DNA of 64,000 bases, from NCBI GenBank assembly GCA_019918135.1, contig WBZZ01000433.1, forward strand, positions 62,001 through 126,000, read 5' to 3'. The stretch comes from Paulinella micropora. Taxonomy: Eukaryota; Cercozoa; Imbricatea; Euglyphida; Paulinellidae. The position numbers were made by a program, and so were the translations under genes. A model generated the notes under the pieces. It saw only the letters and a program-made list of their open reading frames with translations. It was not told the DNA's origin and searched no databases. Shown here piece by piece: positions 52,104 through 61,036 of this stretch; position 1 is the stretch's first letter, and every line of letters starts with the position of its first letter.

Positions 52104-53357
52104 ATGACATCCCACCAACGAAATTTAGTCGCCCAAAATCCAGGCGGAGACTTCGTAAATGTCAAAGTCGGGTATGATGGATATGTAGGGGGTCAAAATA
52201 TGAAAACTGCCTTTGGTGAAGCATTAACCAGTTCATTAACACCAGTATTACAGGAAATCTTTCCATATACTATCAATACAAGGGTATGGACAAAAACAGA
52301 AACGAACGCGAGCGTTTCATTTAGCAGTAATATGGCCGAATTAAAAACAACCGCTAATGCTACTGCTAATGCCGTTATGGAAAGCAAAAGAAAAATAAAA
52401 TACAGAACGGGTATGGGTGTTTTAGCCCGCTTCACTGCCTTATGGACTACTGATGAAACTAAGGAATATATATCATTTATTGGTATAGGCGATACCGCAC
52501 TACAAAATGGATTCTACTTTTATAAGGATGGTGTGGTTGGTTTCTGTATAGCGCACGCGAAAGGAGGTGTTGTTTCATATATTCAACAAGCAACCTGGGA
52601 TGACCCATGTGATGGAACAGGCGATATGCCGCTCTTGGATTTGACGAAGGGAAATGTCTTTCAAATTCAATTTCAGTATTTAGGCTTTGGGGCTATTAAG
52701 TTTTCAATTGAGAACCCCAACACAGGCGAATTCCAGCAAGTCCATATGATTAAGTATGCGAATGCCAACACGGGTGTCAGTCTGCGGAATACAACTCTTC
52801 CATTTGTTGCTAGAATGAGAAATGATGCCGATACAGGAATACAAATATTGAAAACGGCTAGTTGTAGTATGTTTATTGAGGGAGCTAACACCGTTAATTC
52901 AAGCATATCTAACGAAGCGGAAGGAAGTGAGCCAGCGAGCACTACTGAAAGCCCAATTCTTAGCATAAAAAATAAATCGCTTTTTAATGGCGGTGCTACA
53001 AATTATTCAATTGTTTATCCATCTCTTGTGAGCATATCAAACGAAGATACCAAAGTTAATATAGTGAGGATTGTGAAAACAACTGGAACACTTACGGCGG
53101 AGAACTTTGCTGATATTGATGCTACAACTTCAATCGTGTCAAAGGATACCGCCGCGACTGCTCTTGGTGGTGCCACTATAACGGATGTCATACTTAAACT
53201 TTTTGTTAATGCTACTTCTAGCCAGCTTATTGACCTGCGAACTTACGACATACAACTCGCACCTGGTGAAAATCTAACATTTTTACAAAAGTCTGTCGCG
53301 ACTGCTAATAATGGAGGAAATGTGAGTGTTATCGTTAATTTCTTAGAAGATCAGTGA
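52104..53357 (+). CDS. Fibre-like structural protein
   Basis: 417 aa (MTSHQRNLVAQNPGGDFVN). The N-terminus has VKVGYDGYVGGQNMKTAFGE, then a jelly-roll-like domain (KIKYRTGMGVLARFTALW, FIGIGDTALQNGFYFY, NVFQIQFQYLGFGAIKFSIENP) and a C-terminal beta domain with YSIVYPSL and VSVIVNFLEDQ. The decayed homologue at 28281-29340 shows it is a standard gene of this element type. Probably a spike or receptor-binding protein; no enzyme motif. ATAATATAG lies just upstream. Confidence 0.78.
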   Translation: MTSHQRNLVAQNPGGDFVNVKVGYDGYVGGQNMKTAFGEALTSSLTPVLQEIFPYTINTRVWTKTETNASVSFSSNMAELKTTANATANAVMESKRKIKYRTGMGVLARFTALWTTDETKEYISFIGIGDTALQNGFYFYKDGVVGFCIAHAKGGVVSYIQQATWDDPCDGTGDMPLLDLTKGNVFQIQFQYLGFGAIKFSIENPNTGEFQQVHMIKYANANTGVSLRNTTLPFVARMRNDADTGIQILKTASCSMFIEGANTVNSSISNEAEGSEPASTTESPILSIKNKSLFNGGATNYSIVYPSLVSISNEDTKVNIVRIVKTTGTLTAENFADIDATTSIVSKDTAATALGGATITDVILKLFVNATSSQLIDLRTYDIQLAPGENLTFLQKSVATANNGGNVSVIVNFLEDQ

Positions 53358-53381
53358 AGCAAAAAAAAAATACAAAAGACT

Positions 53382-53657
53382 TTACAAATACTTCTTCAAT
53401 TCATCTCTGGTCCTACACCATGGTTGTTTCATTAACCATTCAATATATGGCTTGTCAATCTTTGCGATGTCTTCAAACTTCTTTCCGCGGTATTTGCCGA
53501 ATTGAAAAGTGTCCTTCGGTTGTGTATTTCTCATTTCTTCAATCGCTTTTATTTCGTCGTGTATTACCTTTTGAACATCTTCCAACGAGAAGGATTTTTT
53601 TTCACCTTCAATGGAAAGTTTTTGGAACTTCTCGCATAGTCTTGTAAGGGTAGACAT
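53382..53657 (-). CDS. Small protein with ExoX C-terminal-like domain
   Basis: 91 aa. N-terminal helix (STLTRLCEKFQKLSIEGEK), then FGKYRGKKFEDIAKIDKPYIEWLMKQPW, the conserved core of the domain found at the C-terminus of ExoX-like exonucleases. There is no exonuclease domain here, so it probably acts as a small DNA- or protein-binding factor. Convergent with the fibre gene; 56 nt from the lipase gene start on the other strand. AGTATATATAGG lies directly upstream. Confidence 0.78.
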   Translation of the reverse strand: MSTLTRLCEKFQKLSIEGEKKSFSLEDVQKVIHDEIKAIEEMRNTQPKDTFQFGKYRGKKFEDIAKIDKPYIEWLMKQPWCRTRDELKKYL

Positions 53658-53713
53658 TAGTATATATAGGGTAATATAAAAAAATAAAAAATAATTAATT
53701 AATAATATACCAA

Positions 53714-54400
53714 ATGTCTCAATGGATTGCCTTCGTTAAGGCTTACTCTGCTAAGCATAACATAAGCTATGGTGAAGCATTGAAAAAAGCTGGTAAAGAA
53801 TACAGGAAACAGAAGGGAGGCAGTGCTGAGTTGTCTGAGGATGTCTATTTGTCTTCGTCAGAACGAAAAGGAGCGGACGGATGGAAACCAGTCGCAAGCA
53901 AAGAGAAATCAACGGTGTATGAGAAAGACGGTAAGGCAATTGTAGCATTTAGAGGCTCAGTAGATAAGCGGGACTTACTCACAGATGTCGCATTAGTAAA
54001 GGGAGTATTAAAAAGAACACCAAGATATAAAGAAGAGCAGAAGCTGGTTAATGAAGTCATAAAGAAATATGGTAAGGATAATGTAGAGCTGACGGGTCAT
54101 AGCCTTGGAGGGACGATTGCGAAAGACTTAAGTAGGCAAACTGGTGTAAGGGCGACAACATACAATAAAGGCAGTAGCACGAATGATTTTGTGGAAGGAC
54201 TAATTGACAGAGTAGCAATAAAGGTAAATCCGAAAGGGAAAAGGGCGAAGACCGCGGCAGCTATCACGAACTACCGAACAGCATTTGACCCTGTGTCATT
54301 GTTAGGGGCGACAGCTGTGAATACTAAGCTAGTGAAGCCAAAGAAAGGAATTCATACAATTAGAAGTTTTAAGGGTAAAGGCAGAAAAGCAAAAAAATAA
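53714..54400 (+). CDS. Class 3-type lipase
   Basis: 228 aa. Residues 3-36 (WIAFVKAYSAKHNISYGEALKKA) form the short helical motif common in proteins of large DNA viruses. The alpha/beta-hydrolase part has KAIVAFRGSVDKRD, nucleophile Ser130 in GHSLGG, a likely Asp in TAFDPVS and His in HTIRSF. A GRKAKK basic tail ends it. It could open host or virion membranes during entry or act on host lipids; this is inferred. It converges on the polymerase gene with about 20 bp between stops, and is missing from copy 2. Confidence 0.86.
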   Translation: MSQWIAFVKAYSAKHNISYGEALKKAGKEYRKQKGGSAELSEDVYLSSSERKGADGWKPVASKEKSTVYEKDGKAIVAFRGSVDKRDLLTDVALVKGVLKRTPRYKEEQKLVNEVIKKYGKDNVELTGHSLGGTIAKDLSRQTGVRATTYNKGSSTNDFVEGLIDRVAIKVNPKGKRAKTAAAITNYRTAFDPVSLLGATAVNTKLVKPKKGIHTIRSFKGKGRKAKK

Positions 54401-54421
54401 ATTTTCTATAATTTTTTTCAT

Positions 54422-57400
54422 TTAGTATCCAAACGGTCTAGTTTCAATCGCATTGTCTACGATACCTATAATATTTCTTTTAGTGTAAGTAAAGCTGAAT
54501 ATTTTTTCTAAGTATTCACTCGTTATTTTTTTCTGTTGTTTATCTCTTGTTATCTTGCTGTTCTCTACTATAACAACTTTACCAGATTTTTCAATTCGTT
54601 TAGCAATCATTTTTTCTTCCTGAGTTTTAAGCAACTCTAACAATTCATTCTTGCCGTTCTCAATAAGGTCGTTGTTTTTAATTCCAAGTCCGCAACTAAT
54701 GACACTTAACATATTTGGTAAATTTAATGATTTATTGTTTTCATAATTCATACTAAAGCCTTTGACTTTCATACTTGCTTTGCCGTTATCTAAGACATAT
54801 CCATAACACTTTGGTCCGCCTCCGATAAAGGCCGTAATCTTTGCTCCGTGTAGTTCGTCTGTCCATTCGCCTAACAGCTTACCCGTTTTCACATCTGTTT
54901 CGCCTTTCGTTAAGTCTATTGTGTATATGACACTGTCCGTATCGTGGTATAGAACTCTGTTGTCTAGTTTGTCCATCATCTCATATAGTCTAATCCTCGC
55001 GTGGCAAGTCGTAAATAAAGCAACTACAATATTTGTTTTTACTGGGTCGCTTACCGCATCCTGTTTAAGGTCATAACTCGCTTCTATTATCTTGTCGTTG
55101 ATAATGTTTATGTTTATGTTATCAACTGACTTATCGTTCATTAACTTGTATAAGGTATCTTTATCTTTAATCATTTTGTTTTGAGTTTTGTTTTGCTTTT
55201 CACCAAACTTGCCCCACAGACTATTCAAGCACAACTTAGCAACAGCTCGCCGTCCTGGGTTTTCTTCTATCTTGTTTTCGTCCATCTTAATTCCCATTTT
55301 AATTTCCATACTGTCAATGTAGTTTCTTTGTTGTTCCTGTGTAATACAGCCATCAGGATATCCGCTTGACTCTTGTTTAACCTTTAAGAAAGTTTTTATG
55401 TAATCTTTGAAAAGGCTACTGCTCTGTTCCTTCCAGTGCCATACCTCATATACCTTAATCAACTTATATCCTTTGTCTAAGGCCTTGTAGATTTCAGGAG
55501 TTGCCCAAGTGCCCGTTATTGCTCGCTCGTTATCGGTGTGCTTACATTCGGTTTTCTGTTCAGTCATTCCGCACTTGTCGCATAAGTAATACATCAGTTT
55601 TCCTCTATCCGCCTTAGGTAAAACGGGGTGTAGTAATTTTCTCGGCGGTAGCATCTTAACCTTAGCCACTCCAAAATATTCTCTGTTTATGATTTTGTTT
55701 TTCATAGACAGTCTGTCATCATCATTATTGGGCCGTATGATTTCGTGGTGTCCGCTAGGGTAAAGGTCGTAAAACATAACGGTCGGATACAGAGAGCATA
55801 TGTCAATGTATTTTGCGTATTCGTTCTCGTGTCGTGATTTCCAATACAATGTTAGAGCATCCGTTCTACCTCCAAACATTGCTTCTCGCGGGTTAAGTCC
55901 TTCTTGTTCCGTAATTCGTTCATTAGTATCTTCCGCTAGGGTTTCACTTGTTTTCATTAATCTCCATTCACATTCCCATATACTTATTATTTTGCTTACT
56001 TGTTTGCTTAGGTCTTTTTCTCGTCTCATTGTTGCCTTGTATAGTTCGCCCATCGTTTCATTCTTCTTAGTATTGATTGTATTTCTATTAAAGCACTTTG
56101 GACATCCGTGCCAGAAACATCCGTGAAATTCGTAAGCGGTTTTGTTCTTCTCATCCCAGCCGTCTACGTAAACATTTGATTGCCCTAAGTTAAACATCTT
56201 TTCTCCACCATTGAATGCGTGTTTGATATCCGTTTGGTCTAACCTGCTTCTGTAAGCTATCCATTCAACACAAGCCCGAGAGGTTATCCTGTTTTGCTTT
56301 TCCGCCTTCAACACAGCAATTGAATTCTCTGGCATAAACTTAGCCCGATACAAAGCCATAACACAACTCGCAATAGTTGTATATTGAAACGGGTCAATAC
56401 CGAATTCTAAAAACTGCTTTCTAAAATCCATACAACCCCTTCTCAGAATATCAACATCGCTATGACAGTATTCAGCGATTTCCTTCTGCATATCAAATGT
56501 GTTGTTTCTTTGGCTTTCATACCATTCTAAGAATTCCGCCCTTTTCTTATCTTTCATCGTGTCGTAGCCGTAGTGCTTCTTATGAGGCATAACCCCAACA
56601 TAATTTTTGTTCTTGTCAGTATTGAAGAAGTGAGGGAAGAAGCCCTTTTTAAGATCTTTCAATCCGAATGTCTTAGGAAAATCAGCCAGAGGCATAGTCA
56701 AGAAACTGAGACTATCAATGAAGCGGTATTTCTTCAAAGTCATCATCATTATCTTACCGCCTTGATAAATAACGAATGGTGCTTGTCCGTTATCTACCAA
56801 CCATTTAAGAATAAACTGACAATCATAACCGCGACTGTTATGAGCAATGAATGTAAAGCCGTTGTGCTTAGATTCAAAAGCCCACTTACAGAAATCATCA
56901 ATGTTCTTATGAATGACGGGTGGTTCCTTAGCATCGTAATACTGACTTTCCGCGTGATTAACAATGTGCTCGCCCGTATCCTGTGTTGCTTCAAAATCAA
57001 AGAATATGTATTTCTCCGAAAAAGGTAGAATGTCTTTCTTCACGATTTCACATTGGTGTTCAAGTGGTTTCAGTTCCTTACAATTACGGCATTTCGCATA
57101 ACCGCACTTGTGCTCATCCTTCTTCCTGTAATTAAGTCCGCACGAAAGACATTTCGCTTTGATATCGCAGTTCGTCCTCTTGTGGTTGTTGAAGCAGACC
57201 GTATTTGGAAACTTTCTATTACACAAATAGCAATCAGTCCAATTGCTTCTATCGTTAATACCCTTACATTCTTTGGTTTCGCAGATATTACAAGTGGATT
57301 CGCAGGCGTGCCTTTCCATATAGCCCCTTAAACATAACTCACAGAAATTCTTTTTACTTACCATAGACTTCATATTAGTTATGGCATCGTAGTGGTTCTC

Positions 57401-58429
57401 TGTCTTAAGTATGTAAAGGTTCGTAAGTCGCTCGCCATTTTCATTAAGCAGGTCCGTCTTATAAACAATCTTGTCAGGAAATTCAACAATAACCAGATTG
57501 TATTTAATGTGAATAGCAAAGGTATTAATTTCAGGAATACCGCACACATCCTGAATTACATTTGCTTCTTCGTGTAGTTTCAAAGCAATCTCCTCCTGTA
57601 TCTTTCTGCCTTTCATAATCTGTGAGTATTTTGTATGTTTTTCAATTTTTGCTTTTACTACAACAATTGCTCTGGCTAAGCATATGTTGTCTGTATTATT
57701 AATTTGAATTACTCCTCTCTTCTTATATACATCCAACTTATTAATTATTTGAAGCCTCGTTCCGCCAGTCGGCATTTCAACAGATTTCAAAACAAACCTA
57801 AACTTATCCATATTGGTTCCCTTTTCGTCTGTATAAAGGCTTTCGTTGCTTTGAAATAATGCTGACAATCTTTCCAAAACATCGCTGACAGAAATCTCAT
57901 TAATCCTTTTCAACTTTGTAGATACTGCCCCATAGTAATCTACAAACTTGATGCTTACACTAACCATACTTCCCTGTTTCTGTCTTTTGATAAAGTCGTT
58001 CAGGATTATCTCAATAAACTGTAGAATATCATTCATACTGAAAGAAGTGAAGTTGCCTCTAATCCTAACCCAATACTGGCTTTCATTAATACCCAGCACG
58101 TGCTTCTTTCTATCTACGTGTTTGATTTCGTAGTTAGCATACCGCATTAGGTCTTTCACCCTTTCTTTTCTTTCTCTCACTTTTGCTTCAAACTGTGGAG
58201 GTAATGGTGGTGCTACTGGAATACCTTGTTTCCGTTCCTCAAAATAAACAGCACCTCTTACTTGGTTCAAGTAATTTTGGGCCGTTGTTGTATCAACCTT
58301 ATACTTCCTAGTCTTCGGTATTATATACAGCACATCTTGACCCCTGACCCTTTTGATTTCATAATTAATTTTTTGTTCCCTAAATTTGTCCAACCTATAC
58401 TGAATACCGTTGTAAGTGTGTGTCTCCAT
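54422..58429 (-). CDS. polB: Protein-primed family B DNA polymerase
   Basis: 1335 aa, intact. Residues 1-350 are an N-terminal region with no clear relative (VSIKFVDYYGAVSTKLKRIN). About 365-465 is Cys/His-rich (CELC, CNIC, CYLC, CLSC, CRNC), likely several zinc sites. The exonuclease has D478 and E480 (FDFEATQD), NSRGYD, and YCHSDVD. Polymerase motif A starts at D876 (SLYP), motif B is KLCLNSLWGKFG near 1065-1076, motif C is YHDTDS with D1163 and D1165. It would replicate the element from protein-linked ends. Two decayed relatives (1-2833 and 25784-27173) support the start and end. Promoter-like boxes lie at 58430-58441 and 58519-58534. Confidence 0.95.
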   Translation of the reverse strand: METHTYNGIQYRLDKFREQKINYEIKRVRGQDVLYIIPKTRKYKVDTTTAQNYLNQVRGAVYFEERKQGIPVAPPLPPQFEAKVRERKERVKDLMRYANYEIKHVDRKKHVLGINESQYWVRIRGNFTSFSMNDILQFIEIILNDFIKRQKQGSMVSVSIKFVDYYGAVSTKLKRINEISVSDVLERLSALFQSNESLYTDEKGTNMDKFRFVLKSVEMPTGGTRLQIINKLDVYKKRGVIQINNTDNICLARAIVVVKAKIEKHTKYSQIMKGRKIQEEIALKLHEEANVIQDVCGIPEINTFAIHIKYNLVIVEFPDKIVYKTDLLNENGERLTNLYILKTENHYDAITNMKSMVSKKNFCELCLRGYMERHACESTCNICETKECKGINDRSNWTDCYLCNRKFPNTVCFNNHKRTNCDIKAKCLSCGLNYRKKDEHKCGYAKCRNCKELKPLEHQCEIVKKDILPFSEKYIFFDFEATQDTGEHIVNHAESQYYDAKEPPVIHKNIDDFCKWAFESKHNGFTFIAHNSRGYDCQFILKWLVDNGQAPFVIYQGGKIMMMTLKKYRFIDSLSFLTMPLADFPKTFGLKDLKKGFFPHFFNTDKNKNYVGVMPHKKHYGYDTMKDKKRAEFLEWYESQRNNTFDMQKEIAEYCHSDVDILRRGCMDFRKQFLEFGIDPFQYTTIASCVMALYRAKFMPENSIAVLKAEKQNRITSRACVEWIAYRSRLDQTDIKHAFNGGEKMFNLGQSNVYVDGWDEKNKTAYEFHGCFWHGCPKCFNRNTINTKKNETMGELYKATMRREKDLSKQVSKIISIWECEWRLMKTSETLAEDTNERITEQEGLNPREAMFGGRTDALTLYWKSRHENEYAKYIDICSLYPTVMFYDLYPSGHHEIIRPNNDDDRLSMKNKIINREYFGVAKVKMLPPRKLLHPVLPKADRGKLMYYLCDKCGMTEQKTECKHTDNERAITGTWATPEIYKALDKGYKLIKVYEVWHWKEQSSSLFKDYIKTFLKVKQESSGYPDGCITQEQQRNYIDSMEIKMGIKMDENKIEENPGRRAVAKLCLNSLWGKFGEKQNKTQNKMIKDKDTLYKLMNDKSVDNININIINDKIIEASYDLKQDAVSDPVKTNIVVALFTTCHARIRLYEMMDKLDNRVLYHDTDSVIYTIDLTKGETDVKTGKLLGEWTDELHGAKITAFIGGGPKCYGYVLDNGKASMKVKGFSMNYENNKSLNLPNMLSVISCGLGIKNNDLIENGKNELLELLKTQEEKMIAKRIEKSGKVVIVENSKITRDKQQKKITSEYLEKIFSFTYTKRNIIGIVDNAIETRPFGY

Positions 58430-58489
58430 TGTATATATTGGTTAACAAAATTTTATTGGAAATTAAATAATTATCTCAATTGTCTGCCC

Positions 58490-58560
58490 CCGCCGTGGTC
58501 TGCCGTGTGCTCTCCGTGCCTATATATACGGGGGCCCCAATGTTTAGATGAAAATTAGGG
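58490..58560 (-). promoter_or_regulatory. TATATATA-box module upstream of the polymerase
   Basis: GTGCCTATATATACGGGGGC, then ATGAAAATTAGGG on the plus strand. Same layout as 2884-2975 and 59005-59065. A second box, TGTATATATTGG, touches the ATG. Confidence 0.6.
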
Positions 58561-58664
58561 CGGGGCGGCCGTGGCTGGCAGGGCTGACACGGCTGGCGGT
58601 GCGGTCTGGGCGGGCGGTGCGGGCGGGGCTTCTCTTTCTCTTTTTTCTCTTTTCAACCAATCTA

Positions 58665-58886
58665 TTAAACCTTCACCAGTTTTTGCTGATTTAGGGTTAA
58701 GATTTTTCCAAAGCCCAGCTCTGATTTCATCGCTAGAAATATAAAATAGTTTAACATCTGATTTTTTTTCATCTTTTTGATTTTCATTAATTTCTTGTTT
58801 TTCAACAATTTCTTGTTTTTTTTAACAATTTCTTGTTTTTCAATTGTATTTTCTCCAATTGTAATGTGCTTAGTCAATTCCAACAT
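58665..58886 (-). CDS. Lys-rich ORF following the small zinc finger
   Basis: 73 codons (MLELTKHITIGENTIEKQE, then repeated KNKKLLKNKKLMKIKKMKK). The start overlaps the end of the 42-aa zinc-finger ORF in another frame, so both may once have been one protein split by an indel. The Lys/Asn runs lie in AT-rich DNA with a CAATTTCTTGTTTTT-type repeat. Confidence 0.35.
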   Translation of the reverse strand: MLELTKHITIGENTIEKQEIVKKNKKLLKNKKLMKIKKMKKNQMLNYFIFLAMKSELGFGKILTLNQQKLVKV

Positions 58887-59002
58887 TCTCCTAAATCCTT
58901 CAAAGTCAAATGTTTTGTGTTTTTTGTTTGATTATGTCTTCGTATTCCAGATACATTAATTATGGAACCGCATTCGCATTCAAATTTTTTAGTCTCTGCC
59001 AT
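58874..59002 (-). CDS. 42-aa single zinc-finger protein
   Basis: MAETKKFECECGSIINVSG, then RRHNQTKNTKH: the same CXC...HX(6-8)H finger as its neighbours. The ATG lies just below a CTATATATAG box (59021-59030). It is short, and its end overlaps the start of the Lys-rich frame, so it may be the N-terminus of a longer, frameshifted protein. Confidence 0.5.
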   Translation of the reverse strand: MAETKKFECECGSIINVSGIRRHNQTKNTKHLTLKDLGECWN

Positions 59003-59004
59003 TG

Positions 59005-59065
59005 TCTGCCCGCTTGTGTCCTATATATAGGGGGCTCGCCTGTGTATAGATGATAATTAGGGCTG
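59005..59065 (-). promoter_or_regulatory. TATATATA-box module upstream of the 42-aa gene
   Basis: GTGTCCTATATATAGGGGGC followed by GATGATAATTAGGG; third copy of the module. Confidence 0.55.
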
Positions 59066-59467
59066 GGCGTTCAGGACGGGCGAAGCTGTGTGAATTTTTG
59101 ATTTCATATGTCTTGCTTTGCTACTCCTATTTATTTCAGCTCCGCATTCACACTTGAAAGGAGTCTTCTTCCAATTCCTTTTCTTTTCTTTTTTGATTTC
59201 TTTTGTTTCCTTATCATAATTAACTTTCCATTCATCATACTTTGGTTTTACTTTTTCATCGTAGTATTTTTTTGCTTCTTCCATTGCTTGTTCTTGGTTT
59301 CTTCGTTTTCCAATACTAAAACTCTTACACATCGTTTGATTTCCTTCTCTCCATTGAATTTTTACCATCGGTCTCTTTTCATTATTCTTTAACATAATAC
59401 ATCCTTTTGAAATTGTAAATCTGCGGGGAGCTTTACCCCCCGCACCACCTTCGTTGGGGTTGGTCAT
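59057..59467 (-). CDS. AP2-like DNA-binding protein with zinc finger
   Basis: 136 aa from MTNPNEGGAGG, chosen by alignment with MTNEDTQRF of the copy-1 gene; the longer frame to 59602 would run into the terminal repeat. RPMVKIQWREGNQTMCKSFS and IGKRRNQEQAMEEAKKYY form the AP2-like fold. A basic coiled linker leads to KCECGAEINRSSKARHMKSKIH. It is the first gene inside the right terminus. It probably binds element DNA, perhaps the ends or promoters; not shown. Confidence 0.75.
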   Translation of the reverse strand: MTNPNEGGAGGKAPRRFTISKGCIMLKNNEKRPMVKIQWREGNQTMCKSFSIGKRRNQEQAMEEAKKYYDEKVKPKYDEWKVNYDKETKEIKKEKKRNWKKTPFKCECGAEINRSSKARHMKSKIHTASPVLNAQP

Positions 59468-59579
59468 CCTGTCTGTGTCTTTATATTTTAACGGTATTAT
59501 TTTAAATATTAAATTCAATTGCCATTTTGTCCCGCGCGGGCCGGCCGGTGTGTGTCCCTGACGGCGGGGGGTGTGTATT

Positions 59580-59613
59580 GAAAAAGTGTCTTGTAGTGGC
59601 ACCCTATACTACT
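59580..59613. repeat. Right terminus of the element
   Basis: GAAAAAGTGTCTTGTAGTGG, then CACCCTATACTACT. Same as copy 1 (3917-3950) except for a short variable block. The last 10 bp mirror the left terminus. Confidence 0.92.
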
Positions 59614-59619
59614 GCTTCT
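59614..59619. repeat. Target-site duplication, right (GCTTCT)
   Basis: Identical to 39376-39381. Confidence 0.93.
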
Positions 59620-59862
59620 GGCATGCAACACAAAGCTGCAATGGCCCTCATGGACGCCTACTGGGCTCGTTACATTCGTGCTACTGACCTGGAGTCGCTA
59701 ATAAATACACTGGGCAGGTATGGAAATTTTCATCGTTTCCTCGGAAATTTTCTGACAAGAAAGAGGGCGAGGGAGAGGAAAATGTGGGAGAGGTCAATTT
59801 TGTGGATGTGTTTCTATGATTTATATGCTTTTTCTTTAGTTGTTTTGGTGGCAGATGCATGA
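59620..59862 (+). CDS. Exon-like ORF at the insertion site
   Basis: Continues from the target site as GMQHKAAMALMDAYWARYIR, ATDLESLINTLGRYGNF and RKRARERKMWERS. The first part looks coding; after about 59715 a GTATGG could be a 5' splice site. The upstream exon would have to lie left of the element, where family Y copy II ends. Function unknown; the element may have split this gene. Confidence 0.35.
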   Translation, partial: GMQHKAAMALMDAYWARYIRATDLESLINTLGRYGNFHRFLGNFLTRKRARERKMWERSILWMCFYDLYAFSLVVLVADA

Positions 59863-60892
59863 AAGCAGGTGGGGACATTGCTTTTCTTGACTCGCAGGAG
59901 GGGTACTCATGACGTGTTTGTTAGCGGGGCAAGTGTTGCTGTGACAGTGGTTTTTGGACTTGACATTTTGTAGCTTAAGGCTGGGGTTTGTGCGTTTTCA
60001 GGGGCCGGCTATGTGTGTTTGTTTTGGGTTTCCAGCTATACATGTATGTTCGGAGAACTATGAGGTATGGTTTTGCAGCGGAACTTAGTATGTTGTTTTC
60101 ATTCTGTTTGATGGCAGGGCGTGGGTTGCTGTGCTGCACACACAGGTTGGGGGACACTCCCTTTCTCAGGGAACACAGGAAAATATGCAAGTGGGAAAGT
60201 ATGCAGACATATATATAACTCACGTTTGCTTGATGAGGGGTTGATATTTTATGATGTTTCTGATGAGTTTTGGGGGCGGAGGACTCGAATGTCATGTTGA
60301 CATGGGAACAGGGGTATGGAAACAGACACGGAAGGGGGAGGATTTTGATCAGAGGAGGGCATATTTGGGGGAACAGAGGCTCAGGGGAAAGACAGAGGAC
60401 ACGGGGGAAGCAAGGAGAGCAAAATTGTCAAGGTTTCATCATCGGGGGAAAAGGGGTTGCAACAGACGCGGTAGGGGGGTTGGACATGTCGGGCTGCCAT
60501 CATGGCGCAAAAGGACGTCGACAATTTCGACGGGAATAGCGGACAAAAAGGCGACAGAGACACGCCAAGTCAAAGGGAGAACTTTTGGGGGTGTTTGCGG
60601 GCTTTTTACCACATGAGGACTGTTGGCTATTTCGACCATATCACGTTCGGACACGAATGGGGCAACAGACAGAGCGGTTTTAGGAAGCAGCAATTCGTAG
60701 AGGACGGCAGGGGAACTTGCAGGGGCTGAGGTTTTGGGATAATGAGGTTGACGGGAACTTGAAGAGGGTATAGGGAGGTAGAGAGCACTTGAATATTTGA
60801 TGAATATATCATATATTATATACCATTCGGTCGTCGCCTTACATACACAAACATGCAAACAGAAATAGATACATAGATACACACACACACAT

Positions 60893-60925
<33 letters not shown>

Positions 60926-61036
60926 ATATATATATACATTACATACATACATTACATACATTACATACTTGATGAGGGGGATAAGAGAGGGGAGTGGGGT
61001 TGCCTAGAGGAGGGCAGCAGAGCATGGGAACTTATA
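59863..61036. other. G-rich stretch with microsatellite; no clear gene
   Basis: Several frames are open because the plus strand is purine-rich, but none shows a domain. A CA/TA/CATA microsatellite lies at 60840-60970. Confidence 0.5.

Larger units (their letters stand above)
39382..59613 (+). mobile_element. Complete Polinton (Maverick)-like element, 20,232 bp
   Basis: Both ends read AGTAGTATAG inward, start with AG, and are flanked by GCTTCT. Between them lie all the hallmark Polinton genes: integrase, protein-primed polymerase, packaging ATPase, cysteine protease, minor and major capsid proteins. Fibre, lipase and zinc-finger genes are added. Genes are compact, intronless, AT-rich compared with flanks, and mostly preceded by ATATA boxes. 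Structural genes read rightward; integrase sits at the left, replication genes read leftward at the right. The target lies between family Y copy II and an exon-like ORF. Confidence 0.96.

Noticed and set aside
59468..59602. N-terminal extension of the AP2-like protein to 59602
   Set aside because: It would extend into the terminal repeat, and the copy-1 homologue starts at the internal Met.
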